A stretch of DNA of 64,000 nucleotides from Halomonas sp. ALS9 (GTDB lineage Bacteria > Pseudomonadota > Gammaproteobacteria > Pseudomonadales > Halomonadaceae), in NCBI RefSeq assembly GCF_001651035.1, contig NZ_LXRG01000110.1, positions 62,001-126,000 on the forward strand, in the 5' to 3' direction. Positions 1-9,037 of this stretch are shown here, piece after piece. The position numbers and the translations under genes are program-made. Under the pieces are notes generated by a model. That model saw only the letters and a list, made by a program, of their open reading frames with translations, made no database searches and was not told where the DNA came from. How positions within the stretch are numbered: position 1 is the first letter of the stretch; each line of letters begins with the position of its first letter.

Positions 1-524
1 CGTCGACCAGCGTTGTGGATCTGACCAAGCCGTTGGATCCGCCGTTTTCACGCGGCGACGTACATTATGAAGTTGAGCTTGCGCTGTTAGTGGGTGAAAC
101 CTTAACCCATGCCACCCTGGATGAAGCCGAGCGCGCGATTGTCGGTATTGGGTTGGCGATGGATTTAACCCTGCGTGATGTACAGACCAAGCTGAAAGAG
201 AAGGGGCACCCTTGGGAAATCGCCAAAGCCTTTGATGGCGCTTGCCCGCTTTCGTCGTTTCTGCCGCTAAGCCGAGTGCCCAACTGGAACGCGCTCGCTT
301 TTACCCTTGAGATTGATGGGGAAGAGCGTCAGCACGGCGAAGGTTCCGATATGATTTTTGCTGTCCCCACGCTGGTGGCTGAAATGAGTCGCCACTTTAC
401 CCTGGAGCCGGGCGATGTAATCTTAACCGGCACGCCTTCTGGCGTTGGGGAGCTGGTTCGTGGTTCATCGCTGCGCTTAACCTTGACCGGTGGTTTGGAA
501 GTCGAAACCAGCGTCGTCGAGTAA
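1..524 (+). CDS. Fumarylacetoacetate hydrolase family protein (5' truncated by window edge)
   Basis: This is the C-terminal roughly three quarters of a FAH-domain protein resembling E. coli YcgM/FahD, a small cytosolic hydrolase or decarboxylase (acylpyruvase or oxaloacetate decarboxylase type). Visible family marks are the metal-binding stretch VHYEVELALLVG, then AMDLTLRDVQ, KAFDGACPLS and the C-terminal LTGTPSGVGEL loop. The reading frame is open to base 1 and the GTG at position 15 is inside the domain, so the true start lies outside the window; about 45 residues are missing by comparison with the family's usual 210-220. A strong terminator follows at 591-631. The substrate cannot be assigned from sequence. 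Confidence 0.9.
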   Translation, partial: STSVVDLTKPLDPPFSRGDVHYEVELALLVGETLTHATLDEAERAIVGIGLAMDLTLRDVQTKLKEKGHPWEIAKAFDGACPLSSFLPLSRVPNWNALAFTLEIDGEERQHGEGSDMIFAVPTLVAEMSRHFTLEPGDVILTGTPSGVGELVRGSSLRLTLTGGLEVETSVVE

Positions 525-590
525 CTAAATAGTTGACCCACAAACAGTGAAGCAGATAGCCCGCCACAAGCATTCGCTATCGTTATCAAT

Positions 591-631
591 AGAAACGCCA
601 CCCGTTAACCACAGGTGGCGTTTCTTTTTTT
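591..631 (+). terminator. Rho-independent terminator of the FAH gene
   Basis: A perfect 12-bp stem (AGAAACGCCACC at 591-602 pairing with 614-625) with an 11-base loop runs into seven T residues. It lies 67 bases after the FAH stop codon and fits rightward termination. Confidence 0.85.
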
Positions 632-713
632 GGGCCGTTTAAGCCAACCTATCTAGGCAGTCCATTTAAGCCAAGCTGTTCGAGGCTGTTCAAGATAGAC
701 CATTCAAAAAAGC
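632..713. repeat. Degenerate direct repeats behind speA
   Basis: Between the FAH terminator and the speA stop lie scattered short copies: TTTAAGCCAA twice (about 27 bases apart), GCTGTTC twice, and TCAAGATAG twice, one of which is inside the last codons of speA. It looks like old, decayed local duplication of the speA 3' end. No gene is seen here. Confidence 0.5.
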
Positions 714-2630
714 TCACTCAAGATAGGTATAGCCTTCCAGCCCTTCGCTTAAGCTGGCCGCAAAGCGGGCCTGCTCGTCGGCAGAGAAGCCGCTTGCGGC
801 TAGCTGGTCGGTGAGCTTCTGCTTGAGCACGTTGGCATTGAAGTTGACGTAGGCCAGCACCTGGGCCACCGAGTCCCCGGCCAGGGGATTGGAGAGCGTC
901 CACTCGCCGTCTGCATTGAGCGCAGCGTCAACGGAGTCGGTGTCGCCGAACAGGTTATGCAAATCGCCAAGGATCTCCTGATAGGCGCCCACCAGGAAGA
1001 AGCCTAACCAGCGCTCGTCGTCTGATGGCCATTCAGGCAGCGGCAGGGTGCTCTCGACCCCTTGGCCGTCGACGTAGCTGTCGATGCGGCCGTCGGAATC
1101 GCAGGTGATATCCTGAATCACCGCCCGTCGGGTGGGGGCCTGATCAAGCCCGCTCAACGGCAGCACCGGGAATATCTGCTCGATCCCCCAAACGTCAGGG
1201 ACAGACTGGAACAATGAGAAGTTAACGAACAGCTTGTCGGCTAGTTTCTCCGCCAGCTCGTCCATGATTTCACGATGGGCCCGGTTGCGGGTATCAAGCT
1301 GGGTACGCAGTCGTGCGCAGGCAGCCATGTACACCCGCTCGCCTTCGGCGCGGGCGGTAATATTACTCAAGCCCATTACAAAGCGTTCCTGCAACTCACT
1401 TACCGCCTGAAGCAGGTCGTGCCAGGCTTCTACCAGCATGCGTGGTTCTTGAGCGGTAGCGAGTTGCTCGAACACCCGCCACAGAAGCTCCACTTGGGTA
1501 TCTTCTTGAGAGTGCTGCTCAGGTGGGGTGTCGTCGATACGCTCTTCGCCAATCACGTTGGTGATCAATACCGCGTGGTGGGCGGTCAGCGCACGGCCCG
1601 ATTCGCTGATCAGATGGGGCTGTGGCAGGTTCGTTTCTTGGCACAGCTGGGCAAAGGCACTCACTACGTTACGGGCGTATTCACGCATCGAGTAGTTGGC
1701 CGAGCAGAAGCTACGCGAACGAGTGCCTTCGTAGTCGATTCCCAAACCGCCGCCGACGTCTACAGTGTCAATCGGTGCACCCAGTTCCATCAGATTTTGA
1801 TAAAAGCGCGCGCATTCGCGTAGGCCGCGCTGAATATCGCGGATATTGGCGATCTGGGAGCCCAAGTGGAAGTGCACCAGCTGCAGGCTTTCCAGCGCAT
1901 TCTCGCGACGTAGGGTGTCTACGACCTCTAGAATCTGGCTGGCGGTGAGACCAAACTTGGATTTTTCACCGCCGGTATTCTGCCACTTGCCTTTACCCAC
2001 CGAGGCTAGGCGGGCACGTAGGCCTATGCGGGGCGTGACCTCCAGCTCTCGGGCTTCTTCTAGGATCAACTGCAGTTCGGAGAGCTTTTCGACCACCAAG
2101 TAGACCTTGTGGCCCAGCTTCTCCCCTAGCAACGCCAGACGCACGTATTCGCGGTCTTTATAGCCGTTACACACAATGAGCGAGGAGCCGCTGTCGGAAA
2201 GCGCCAGGACAGCCAGTAGTTCTGGCTTGCTGCCCGCTTCGAGCCCCACCCGGCCATTGCCGCGCTCAGCGGTCGCCAGAATTTCTTCGACCACCCGACG
2301 CTGCTGGTTGACTTTAATCGGGTAAACCGCAGTGTAGCCGCCCTGATAGTCGCAGTCGCTCATGGCAGCATCAAAAGCACCGCACAGCTGCTCTACCCGG
2401 TCATGAAGAATATCGCTAAAGCGCACCAGCACCGGTAGGCGCAGCCCGGCTGCTTGCAGTTGGCGAACCAGGCCGCTAAGCGGCAGCGCCGGGCCTTCCG
2501 CATCGCTACCCAGCGGGCGTACCAGGGCCTGACCGTGGTCATCCACGTCGAAGTAGCCGCTACCCCATTGATCGATATTCCAGGTGCGCCGTGCGCGCAG
2601 GGCAGGGCTAGTCGTTGCCATCACACTCAT
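714..2630 (-). CDS. speA: Biosynthetic arginine decarboxylase
   Basis: Decarboxylates L-arginine to agmatine, the first step of putrescine synthesis by the agmatine route. The 638-residue protein matches SpeA in length and layout: a fold-type III PLP barrel with the PLP-lysine in AVYPIKVNQ (K106), the HFHLGSQ and VDVGGGLG motifs, the SESGRA motif, and a long C-terminal beta domain. The ATG overlaps the stop of the upstream homoserine kinase gene by 4 bp (ATGA), so the two are probably translationally coupled. A second in-frame ATG three codons later is an alternative start. Product assignment is secure. Confidence 0.96.
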   Translation of the reverse strand: MSVMATTSPALRARRTWNIDQWGSGYFDVDDHGQALVRPLGSDAEGPALPLSGLVRQLQAAGLRLPVLVRFSDILHDRVEQLCGAFDAAMSDCDYQGGYTAVYPIKVNQQRRVVEEILATAERGNGRVGLEAGSKPELLAVLALSDSGSSLIVCNGYKDREYVRLALLGEKLGHKVYLVVEKLSELQLILEEARELEVTPRIGLRARLASVGKGKWQNTGGEKSKFGLTASQILEVVDTLRRENALESLQLVHFHLGSQIANIRDIQRGLRECARFYQNLMELGAPIDTVDVGGGLGIDYEGTRSRSFCSANYSMREYARNVVSAFAQLCQETNLPQPHLISESGRALTAHHAVLITNVIGEERIDDTPPEQHSQEDTQVELLWRVFEQLATAQEPRMLVEAWHDLLQAVSELQERFVMGLSNITARAEGERVYMAACARLRTQLDTRNRAHREIMDELAEKLADKLFVNFSLFQSVPDVWGIEQIFPVLPLSGLDQAPTRRAVIQDITCDSDGRIDSYVDGQGVESTLPLPEWPSDDERWLGFFLVGAYQEILGDLHNLFGDTDSVDAALNADGEWTLSNPLAGDSVAQVLAYVNFNANVLKQKLTDQLAASGFSADEQARFAASLSEGLEGYTYLE

Positions 2631-3586
2631 GCAGACACCTCAGGCAGCGGCAGTGCACCGTGGGCAATGCGCGCATTTAAAATAGTACGGAAACGCTCCG
2701 GATCGTGGGGCGTCAAGTCGTGAGCTGGCGGGTCAACATAGACCACCAGTAAGCGCGACAGCCAGTAGCGCAGCGCTGTCATGCGCAGCATGGTCGGCCA
2801 CAGCTCCCGTTCAGCCGCGGTTAATGGGCGGCGCGCTTGATAAGCGCTTAATAACGTATCGTGGCGCTCTAAATTAAGCGTGCCATCCTCGTTAGAGGCC
2901 CAGTCGTTGATCACAATCGCCAAATCAAACAGCAGATCGCCGGTGCAGCCATTATAAAAGTCGATAATACCGCCGAGCTGATCCCCCTCGAACAGAGTAT
3001 TGTCGCGGAACAGGTCACCATGCAGAGCACCCTGGGGCAGCTCACCGTGTTGGCTGAAGGCGCTTTCGAAATCGTCGACTTCGTCCTTCATCAGCGTTTG
3101 ATCAGCGGGACTTATGTAGCTCAATACCTTGTGGTGCATCACGTGCAGCCAGTTGAGATCCCGCGGATTCGGGCGGTGGCCGGGGAAGCGCTTCGATACC
3201 ACGTGCATACGACCCAAAGTGTCACCTAAGGCTTGGCATTGGGCTAAATTGGGCGCTTCCGGATGACGGCCAGGCAGGCGCGGGAATAGCAGCGCTGGCT
3301 TGCCCTCCAGGCTATGCAGCGCGATACCTTCACGGTCGTGCACCGTACCCGGCACCGGTAAGCGGTGCTCGTCCAAATAGTCGAGCAGTTCAACAAAGAA
3401 CGGCAGCTCCTCGTGTTCGCCTTGCTCAAAAAGGGTCAGTACAAGTTCACGGCGGTCGGTGGTCACAAAAAATGTCGAATTCTCGGTGCCGTTTGCGACG
3501 CCCTGTAGGGAAACGAAACTGCCAACATCAAATTTTTCTAAAAACGCAGCGACCTGTGCGTCGCTAAGCGGGGTAAATACAGCCAT
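2627..3586 (-). CDS. thrB: Homoserine kinase (APH-fold, Pseudomonas ThrB type)
   Basis: Phosphorylates L-homoserine on the route to threonine. It belongs to the aminoglycoside-phosphotransferase-fold ThrB, not the GHMP-kinase form of E. coli. The catalytic loop HGDLFRDN is at residues 189-196 and the metal-binding IDFYN at 208-212. The frame is open further upstream (to 3706), but the family starts at MAVFTPLSD, so the ATG at 3584-3586 is chosen, giving 319 residues. It overlaps speA by 4 bp and so heads a two-gene unit joining amino-acid and polyamine metabolism. Family sure; the paired expression is inferred. Confidence 0.93.
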   Translation of the reverse strand: MAVFTPLSDAQVAAFLEKFDVGSFVSLQGVANGTENSTFFVTTDRRELVLTLFEQGEHEELPFFVELLDYLDEHRLPVPGTVHDREGIALHSLEGKPALLFPRLPGRHPEAPNLAQCQALGDTLGRMHVVSKRFPGHRPNPRDLNWLHVMHHKVLSYISPADQTLMKDEVDDFESAFSQHGELPQGALHGDLFRDNTLFEGDQLGGIIDFYNGCTGDLLFDLAIVINDWASNEDGTLNLERHDTLLSAYQARRPLTAAERELWPTMLRMTALRYWLSRLLVVYVDPPAHDLTPHDPERFRTILNARIAHGALPLPEVSA

Positions 3587-3753
3587 GAGAGTCTCGCCCA
3601 GGTTGCTAAGCCCGTTATTGTAGCGGCTTGGCCGCTTAGTTGGCAGCGTTGTTGTGTTAACAGAGAGGAGTTTGACTCTGCAGGCGGCCAGCGCAGCGGG
3701 TATCATGTGAGCAACTCTTTTTAAACAATCCTATTTAACAATGGAACTTGGTT

Positions 3754-6543
3754 ATGGCTCGCGCTCCAATCGTTCTCGTCGATGGCTCTTCTTATCTTTA
3801 CCGTGCCTTTCATGCGCTACCGCCGCTCACGACCTCCAATGGTCAGCCGACGGGCGCGGTGAAAGGCGTGTTGAATATGCTCAAACGGCTGATCAAGGAT
3901 TACCCCGAAAGCCCCATGGCGGTGGTATTCGACGCGCCGGGTAAAACCTTCCGTGATGATATGTACAGCGACTATAAAGCGCATCGCCCGCCCATGCCCG
4001 ATGATCTGCGCAGTCAGATTGCGCCGCTGCACGCCTGCGTGAAAGCGCTGGGCCTGCCATTACTGTGTATTGAAGGTGTCGAAGCGGACGATGTGATTGG
4101 TACTCTGGCCCATCACGCTACCCAGGCGGGGCGCGACGCGGTGATCTCCACCGGCGATAAGGATATGGCGCAGTTGGTCAATGCCCATATCACCCTGGTT
4201 AACACCATGAAGGATGAAACCTTGGATGAGGCGGGCGTGGAAGAGAAATTTGGTCTTCCTCCAGCGCTGATTATCGACTTTCTCGCCCTAATGGGTGACA
4301 AGGTCGATAACATTCCTGGCGTGCCCGGCGTGGGTGAAAAGACTGCGATTGGTCTGCTGCAAGGCATGGGCGGCGGGCTGGAGACCATCTACGGCGATTT
4401 AGAGCGAGTCAAAATGCTCACTTTCCGGGGCGCGAAAACGCTGCCCAAGAAGCTTGAGGAACATCGCGAACAGGCGTTTCTCTCCTATCAGTTGGCGACC
4501 ATCAAGGTCGACTGCGAGCTGCCAGTGGGCTTGGATGACTTGGATATCGCCCACCCGGATCGTGAAGCGCTGGTCACCCTGTATAAAGAGATGGAGTTCC
4601 GCCAGTGGCTGGGTGAGTTGCTGGAAGGCAAAGACGAAGGTGTGGATGATGTGAAAGGCGGCGAGCCTGCGCCCGTGAGCGCTGATGAGGCAGAGACCAA
4701 GTCCGAAGCGTCGAGCGCTGCTGAAAAAACGTCTGTGCGTGAAGACCACGTTATTCTCGAACAGGCAGACTTTGAGGCTTGGCTTGCGCGGCTACAAAAC
4801 GCCGAGCGCTTCTGTTTTGATCTGGAAACCACCAGCCTCAACTATATGGATGCAGAAATCGTCGGCGTCGGCTTGTCGCTAGAAGCGGGGGAGGCGGCCT
4901 ATATTCCGCTGGCCCACGACTATTTGGATGCCCCCCAGCAGCTTGACCGTAAAACAGTCCTCGCCGCGCTAAAGCCGCTGTTGGAAGATCCTAAAAAAAC
5001 CAAGATTGGCCAGAACCTTAAGTACGATACTTCGGTGCTGGCCAACTATGCAATCTCCGTTGCCGGGCCTTTTGCAGACACTATGCTGGCGTCGTACGTG
5101 CTCAACTCCACCGCTACGCGCCATGATATGGATTCGCTGGCGCTGAAGTATCTGGGCGAAAAGACCATCTCCTTTGAAGAGATCGCCGGTAAAGGCGCCA
5201 AGCAGCTGACCTTTAACCAAATTGCCTTGGAGCAAGCGGCGCCTTACGCCTGCGAAGATGTTGATATCACGTTAAGGCTGCAAGAAACGCTGCGCCCCCA
5301 GGTTGAGAACGAAGGGCGTCTGGCGGAAGTGCTCGATCATATCGAGCTGCCGCTAATCAAAGTGCTCTCGCGCATTGAGCGCAACGGAGTGGCGGTAGAT
5401 GCTGACCTACTGTACAAACAGAGCCAGCAGTTAGAAAAGCGCATTGGTGAGTTAGAGCGCGAGGCGTTTGAACTCGCCGGGCGGGAGTTTAACCTGGGCT
5501 CGCCCAAGCAGTTGGGGCAGATTCTGTTTGAAGAGCAGAAAATCCCAGTGCTCAAGAAAACCCCTAAAGGTGCGCCCTCTACCGCGGAAGGCGTGCTGGA
5601 AGAGCTGGCGCTGGACTACCCGCTGCCGAAAGTGATTATGCAGCACCGGGGGTTGGCCAAGCTGAAGTCCACCTACACCGACAAGTTGCCGCGGCTGCTC
5701 AATAAAGCTACCGGCCGAGTGCATACCAGCTACCACCAGGCGGTCACCGCCACCGGGCGGCTGTCGTCATCAGACCCCAACTTGCAAAACATCCCCATTC
5801 GCACCGAAGAGGGGCGCAAAATTCGCCAGGCGTTTATTGCCCGCCCTGGCTATCGCATTGTCGCCGCCGACTACTCGCAGATCGAACTGCGCATTATGGC
5901 GCACCTTTCCGAAGATAAAGGCCTGCTGGAAGCCTTTGCCGAAGGGCGGGATATCCACACTGCCACCGCAGCGGAAGTCTTTGGCACCTCCCTTGAGAAG
6001 GTCTCTGGCGACCAGCGGCGCAGCGCCAAAGCGATTAACTTCGGCTTGATTTACGGTATGAGCGCCTGGGGGCTGTCGCGCCAACTGCATATCGAACGTA
6101 ACCAGGCGCAGACTTATATTGACCGCTACTTCGACCGCTACCCTGGCGTGGCCCGCTACATGGAGCGCATTCGCTCCCAGGCGGCGGAAGATGGCTTCGT
6201 CGAAACTGTATTAGGTCGGCGCCTCTACCTGCCGGAAATCCAGTCGCAAAACCGCAACCGCCGCCAAGGCGCCGAGCGCACTGCAATCAATGCGCCGATG
6301 CAGGGCACCGCGGCGGATATCATCAAGCAGGCGATGATCGACGTGGATGCGTGGCTGGCGGAAGGCGAGTTCGATGCGCTAATGGTCATGCAGGTGCATG
6401 ATGAGCTGGTGTTTGAAGTCGCCGAGAAACAGGTCGAGGCGTTTATCGAGCAGGTGCAAAAACGCATGCAGGGCGCGGCAAAGCTAAAAGTGCCGCTAAT
6501 CGTCGAGGTGGAGAGTGGTGCCAATTGGGATGAAGCGCACTAA
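3754..6543 (+). CDS. polA: DNA polymerase I
   Basis: Repair and Okazaki-fragment-processing polymerase, 929 residues (E. coli 928). All three domains are intact. The N-terminal 5'-nuclease has STGDKDMAQL and VPGVGEKTA. The 3'-5' proofreading domain has its DxE pair at D356/E358. The polymerase domain has motif A DYSQIELR (D706), motif B RRSAKAINFGLIYG and motif C QVHDELVFE (D883). Start: the ATG at 3754 (MARAPIVLVDG) is preferred, although a TTG at 3748 lies in frame two codons upstream. No ideal Shine-Dalgarno is seen. It is divergent from thrB. Confidence 0.97.
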   Translation: MARAPIVLVDGSSYLYRAFHALPPLTTSNGQPTGAVKGVLNMLKRLIKDYPESPMAVVFDAPGKTFRDDMYSDYKAHRPPMPDDLRSQIAPLHACVKALGLPLLCIEGVEADDVIGTLAHHATQAGRDAVISTGDKDMAQLVNAHITLVNTMKDETLDEAGVEEKFGLPPALIIDFLALMGDKVDNIPGVPGVGEKTAIGLLQGMGGGLETIYGDLERVKMLTFRGAKTLPKKLEEHREQAFLSYQLATIKVDCELPVGLDDLDIAHPDREALVTLYKEMEFRQWLGELLEGKDEGVDDVKGGEPAPVSADEAETKSEASSAAEKTSVREDHVILEQADFEAWLARLQNAERFCFDLETTSLNYMDAEIVGVGLSLEAGEAAYIPLAHDYLDAPQQLDRKTVLAALKPLLEDPKKTKIGQNLKYDTSVLANYAISVAGPFADTMLASYVLNSTATRHDMDSLALKYLGEKTISFEEIAGKGAKQLTFNQIALEQAAPYACEDVDITLRLQETLRPQVENEGRLAEVLDHIELPLIKVLSRIERNGVAVDADLLYKQSQQLEKRIGELEREAFELAGREFNLGSPKQLGQILFEEQKIPVLKKTPKGAPSTAEGVLEELALDYPLPKVIMQHRGLAKLKSTYTDKLPRLLNKATGRVHTSYHQAVTATGRLSSSDPNLQNIPIRTEEGRKIRQAFIARPGYRIVAADYSQIELRIMAHLSEDKGLLEAFAEGRDIHTATAAEVFGTSLEKVSGDQRRSAKAINFGLIYGMSAWGLSRQLHIERNQAQTYIDRYFDRYPGVARYMERIRSQAAEDGFVETVLGRRLYLPEIQSQNRNRRQGAERTAINAPMQGTAADIIKQAMIDVDAWLAEGEFDALMVMQVHDELVFEVAEKQVEAFIEQVQKRMQGAAKLKVPLIVEVESGANWDEAH

Positions 6544-6558
6544 CTCCCTAGTCTAATC

Positions 6559-6591
6559 ATTGTTATAAACGAAAAATTGTTATAAACGAAA
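6559..6591. repeat. Direct repeat, 17-bp period, two copies
   Basis: ATTGTTATAAACGAAA occurs at 6559-6574 and again at 6576-6591 with a one-base spacer. The second copy runs into the fbpA-side terminator. It appears to be a recent microduplication 16 bases after the polA stop. Confidence 0.85.
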
Positions 6592-6617
6592 CCCCCGCAG
6601 CCATTGGCTGCGGGGGT
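6578..6617 (-). terminator. Terminator of the ferric-iron binding-protein gene
   Basis: The stem ACCCCCGCAGCCA/TGGCTGCGGGGGT (6591-6617) is near perfect. On the minus strand it is followed by TTTCGTTT, so it best serves leftward transcription from the 6673-7701 gene. It could also slow rightward transcripts from polA. Confidence 0.75.
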
Positions 6618-6625
6618 GGGCTAAC

Positions 6626-6664
6626 CGCGATGGTTAGTCGCGATGCTTCGTTGCGATGATTTGG
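6626..6664. repeat. Imperfect tandem repeat, 13 bp x 3
   Basis: Three adjacent 13-base units begin CGCGATG, CGCGATG and TGCGATG at 6626, 6639 and 6652. They lie directly downstream of the binding-protein stop codon. Nothing coding is seen here. Confidence 0.7.
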
Positions 6665-6672
6665 ACTGAGGC

Positions 6673-7701
6673 TTAACGCCAGCCGACGCGATCAAAAATG
6701 CGGATCGCTTCAGGGTTGTTCTCACCCAGTACGCTGATATTCACGTCATCCGTTTTGAAGTTGCCCCAGGATTCCAGCACTGGATCTTTCTTGATGCCTT
6801 CGACTACCGGGAACTCGTTGTTGCCGGAGGCAAAGATTTCCTGGGCGGTGTCTGAGGCCAAGTACTCTAGAAAGCGGATGGCGTTGTCGCGGTTGGGCGC
6901 ACCTTCTACCACACCGGCGCCGCCAACGTTGATGTGGGTGCCGCGGTCATTTTGGTTGGGGAAAATAATGCCCACTTTGCGAGCTGCTTCACGCTCGGCG
7001 TCATCGTCAGATTTCAGCAGGCGCACATAGTAGTAGTGGTTGGCTACGCCGATTTCGCACTCGCCGCTGGCAACGCCGAGAATCTGGTCGGTATCGCCAC
7101 CTTCCGGATCCCGCGCCATGTTGTTAACCACGCCCTGGGCCCACTCTTCGGCACCCTCTTCGCCGTGATGCTCAATCATTGAGGCCAGCAGTGACTGGTT
7201 GTAAATGTTGTTGGAAGAGCGAATGCACACTTTGCCTTCAAACTGCGGGTCGGCCAGGTCTTCGTAGCTTTCGATCTGGCTTGGGTCGAAGTTTTCGCGG
7301 TTGTAGTAAATCGCCCGGGCGCGCTGACTAAAGCCAAACCACAGGCCGTCAGGGTGGCGCATGGCTTCGGGCAAGCGTTCATTGAGAACGTCTGACTCGA
7401 TGCTTTGGAAGATACCTTCATCTTCCGCGCGCCAGAGACGGCCTGCGTCGACGGTCATCATGACATCAGCCGGGCTCGCCACGCCTTCGCGCTGAATACG
7501 CTCAATCAGTTGGTCGGAGTCGCCTTCAAGCAGGTTGACTTTGATACCGGTCTCTTCAGTGAACGCGTTGTAGAGGGGCTCGTCAGAGTCGTAATGGCGA
7601 GCAGAATAAAGGTTAAGCTCGTTTGCTAGAGCGCTGCTAGCAACGGCGGAACCCGCCAAAATGGCGGCGACTGATAGCGTCAGGCGTGCTTTTGTCATCA
7701 T
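6673..7701 (-). CDS. fbpA: Fe(3+) ABC transporter, periplasmic binding protein
   Basis: Periplasmic ferric-iron-binding protein of the FbpA/FutA/IdiA group. A clear signal peptide ends at SSALA, followed by ELNLYSARHYDSD, the typical mature start of this family. Tyrosine-rich ANHYYYVRL contains the pair of tyrosines that usually hold Fe(III). Length 342 fits. The start is the first of two adjacent ATGs, with GGGAGA six bases upstream. A Fur-like dyad at 7721-7741 lies just upstream, so iron repression is expected. The ATPase and permease genes follow but in opposite orientations. Specificity for iron rather than another metal or a sulfate-like anion is inferred. Confidence 0.9.
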   Translation of the reverse strand: MMTKARLTLSVAAILAGSAVASSALANELNLYSARHYDSDEPLYNAFTEETGIKVNLLEGDSDQLIERIQREGVASPADVMMTVDAGRLWRAEDEGIFQSIESDVLNERLPEAMRHPDGLWFGFSQRARAIYYNRENFDPSQIESYEDLADPQFEGKVCIRSSNNIYNQSLLASMIEHHGEEGAEEWAQGVVNNMARDPEGGDTDQILGVASGECEIGVANHYYYVRLLKSDDDAEREAARKVGIIFPNQNDRGTHINVGGAGVVEGAPNRDNAIRFLEYLASDTAQEIFASGNNEFPVVEGIKKDPVLESWGNFKTDDVNISVLGENNPEAIRIFDRVGWR

Positions 7702-7720
7702 GAATATCTCCCTTCAGTTT

Positions 7721-7741
7721 TGATAATAAGTTGCATTATCA
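7721..7741 (-). promoter_or_regulatory. Fur-box-like operator
   Basis: A perfect inverted repeat, TGATAAT ... ATTATCA with a 7-base centre, spans 21 bases, starting 20 bases upstream of the fbpA ATG. It closely resembles the GATAAT-based Fur consensus. It sits in the 225-bp divergent region between fbpA and fbpC and could control both. Confidence 0.75.
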
Positions 7742-7926
7742 GCGGTGAGTATTCAAGCTTTAATCCCCGTTGAGGTCAAGGTGAATGCTAACCAACCGCA
7801 TTCAACGAAAGGCACTAGACGTGCATCTCATTGCAATAAAAAATACAATGCAAATAACTTTCAAATGTACACAATCCGCGTTTAGTCGTTTGTCGGGCGG
7901 TTTGCCCAGCTGCAAAGTGGGGATTT

Positions 7927-9030
7927 ATGACAGCAACCCTGAAGGTCGCCGCGGCGGTGCCTAGTTCATCGGCGTTAACCCTGCATAATGTACGTCATGC
8001 CTATGATGGCGATACGGTAGTGAAAGGCGTGGACTTAAGCGTTGCCCCTGGGGAAGTAGTTTGCCTGCTGGGCCCCTCGGGATGTGGGAAGACAACGCTG
8101 CTGCGAATCGCGGCGGGTCTTGAAGTGCTGCAAGAGGGCAGCGTTTCCTTGGAAGATATTTATATTGCCGGCCCAGGCCAGCGTCATGTGCCACCGGAGA
8201 AGCGCAATGTTGGACTGGCGTTCCAGGACTCGGCACTTTTCCCCCACCTAACCGTATTGGAAAATGTCACCTTTGGGCTTAAACATTTAGCCTCTCGCGA
8301 GCGTCGCGAGCGGGCGTCACAGCTGCTTGATCAGTTGGGTATGGCCGCCTATGCCGATGTTTACCCGCATATGCTTTCTGGTGGGCAGCAGCAGCGGGTG
8401 GCGCTGGCGCGGGCGCTGGCGCCATCGCCGCGTTTAATGCTGTTGGATGAGCCGTTCTCAAGCCTGGATGCGCGTCTACGCGACCGCATTCGCGACGATA
8501 CCCTCCACGTGCTGAAAAAGGTCGGCGCGGCGACGCTGCTGGTGACCCACGACCCTGAAGAAGCCATGTTTATGGCCGATCGCATCGCGTTGATGCGGGA
8601 TGGACGAATCGTGCAGACCGGAACGCCCCGCGAGCTTTACTGCGCGCCTCAAGATCCTTTTGTAGTAACCTTTTTTGGCGACGTCAATGAGCTACAGGGC
8701 AAGGTACATAATGGCGCTGTGAACACGCCAGTGGGGCGGGTGCCTGCCCCCGGATTAGCCGAGGGCAGCGACGCGCAAATCATGATTCGCCCCGAGGCGC
8801 TGCGTATTGTTGAGCGCGACTTGCCTGCTGATGCCCATCGCCATAGCCATGTGGTAATGGCGAAACTTCTTGGGCGCACCAGCCTGCTGCACCTGTGTGC
8901 CCATGGCGAAAACGGCCTTGAGGCCCACCTGCACGCTCGCGTACCCGGGGTGTTTCTACCCGCAGAAGGCCAGCCGGTGGATATTCACCTCGACCTTTCC
9001 CAAGTATTTGTTTTCCCGCTCACGGCGTAA
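7927..9030 (+). CDS. fbpC: Fe(3+) ABC transporter, ATP-binding protein
   Basis: Cytosolic ATPase subunit that drives ferric-iron import, 367 residues. Walker A is GPSGCGKTT (49-57), the ABC signature is LSGGQQQR (150-157), Walker B is LMLLDEP (170-176) and the H-loop is H208. A C-terminal TOBE-like domain follows, as in FbpC/PotA/MalK-type ATPases. The gene is divergent from fbpA and convergent with fbpB, ending 7 bases from the fbpB stop. This is not the usual fbpABC operon order. The ATG at 7927 has only a weak GGGG-rich ribosome site. Confidence 0.92.
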   Translation: MTATLKVAAAVPSSSALTLHNVRHAYDGDTVVKGVDLSVAPGEVVCLLGPSGCGKTTLLRIAAGLEVLQEGSVSLEDIYIAGPGQRHVPPEKRNVGLAFQDSALFPHLTVLENVTFGLKHLASRERRERASQLLDQLGMAAYADVYPHMLSGGQQQRVALARALAPSPRLMLLDEPFSSLDARLRDRIRDDTLHVLKKVGAATLLVTHDPEEAMFMADRIALMRDGRIVQTGTPRELYCAPQDPFVVTFFGDVNELQGKVHNGAVNTPVGRVPAPGLAEGSDAQIMIRPEALRIVERDLPADAHRHSHVVMAKLLGRTSLLHLCAHGENGLEAHLHARVPGVFLPAEGQPVDIHLDLSQVFVFPLTA

Positions 9031-9037
9031 TGCTTCA

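Noticed and set aside
2627..3586. thrB leader or threonine attenuator
   Set aside because: No Thr/Ile-rich leader peptide or terminator pair is seen upstream of this ThrB.
7829..7856. Second Fur-like site near fbpC (TTGCA...TGCAA)
   Set aside because: Only five-base arms match and the GATAAT core is absent; AT-rich sequence gives such dyads by chance.
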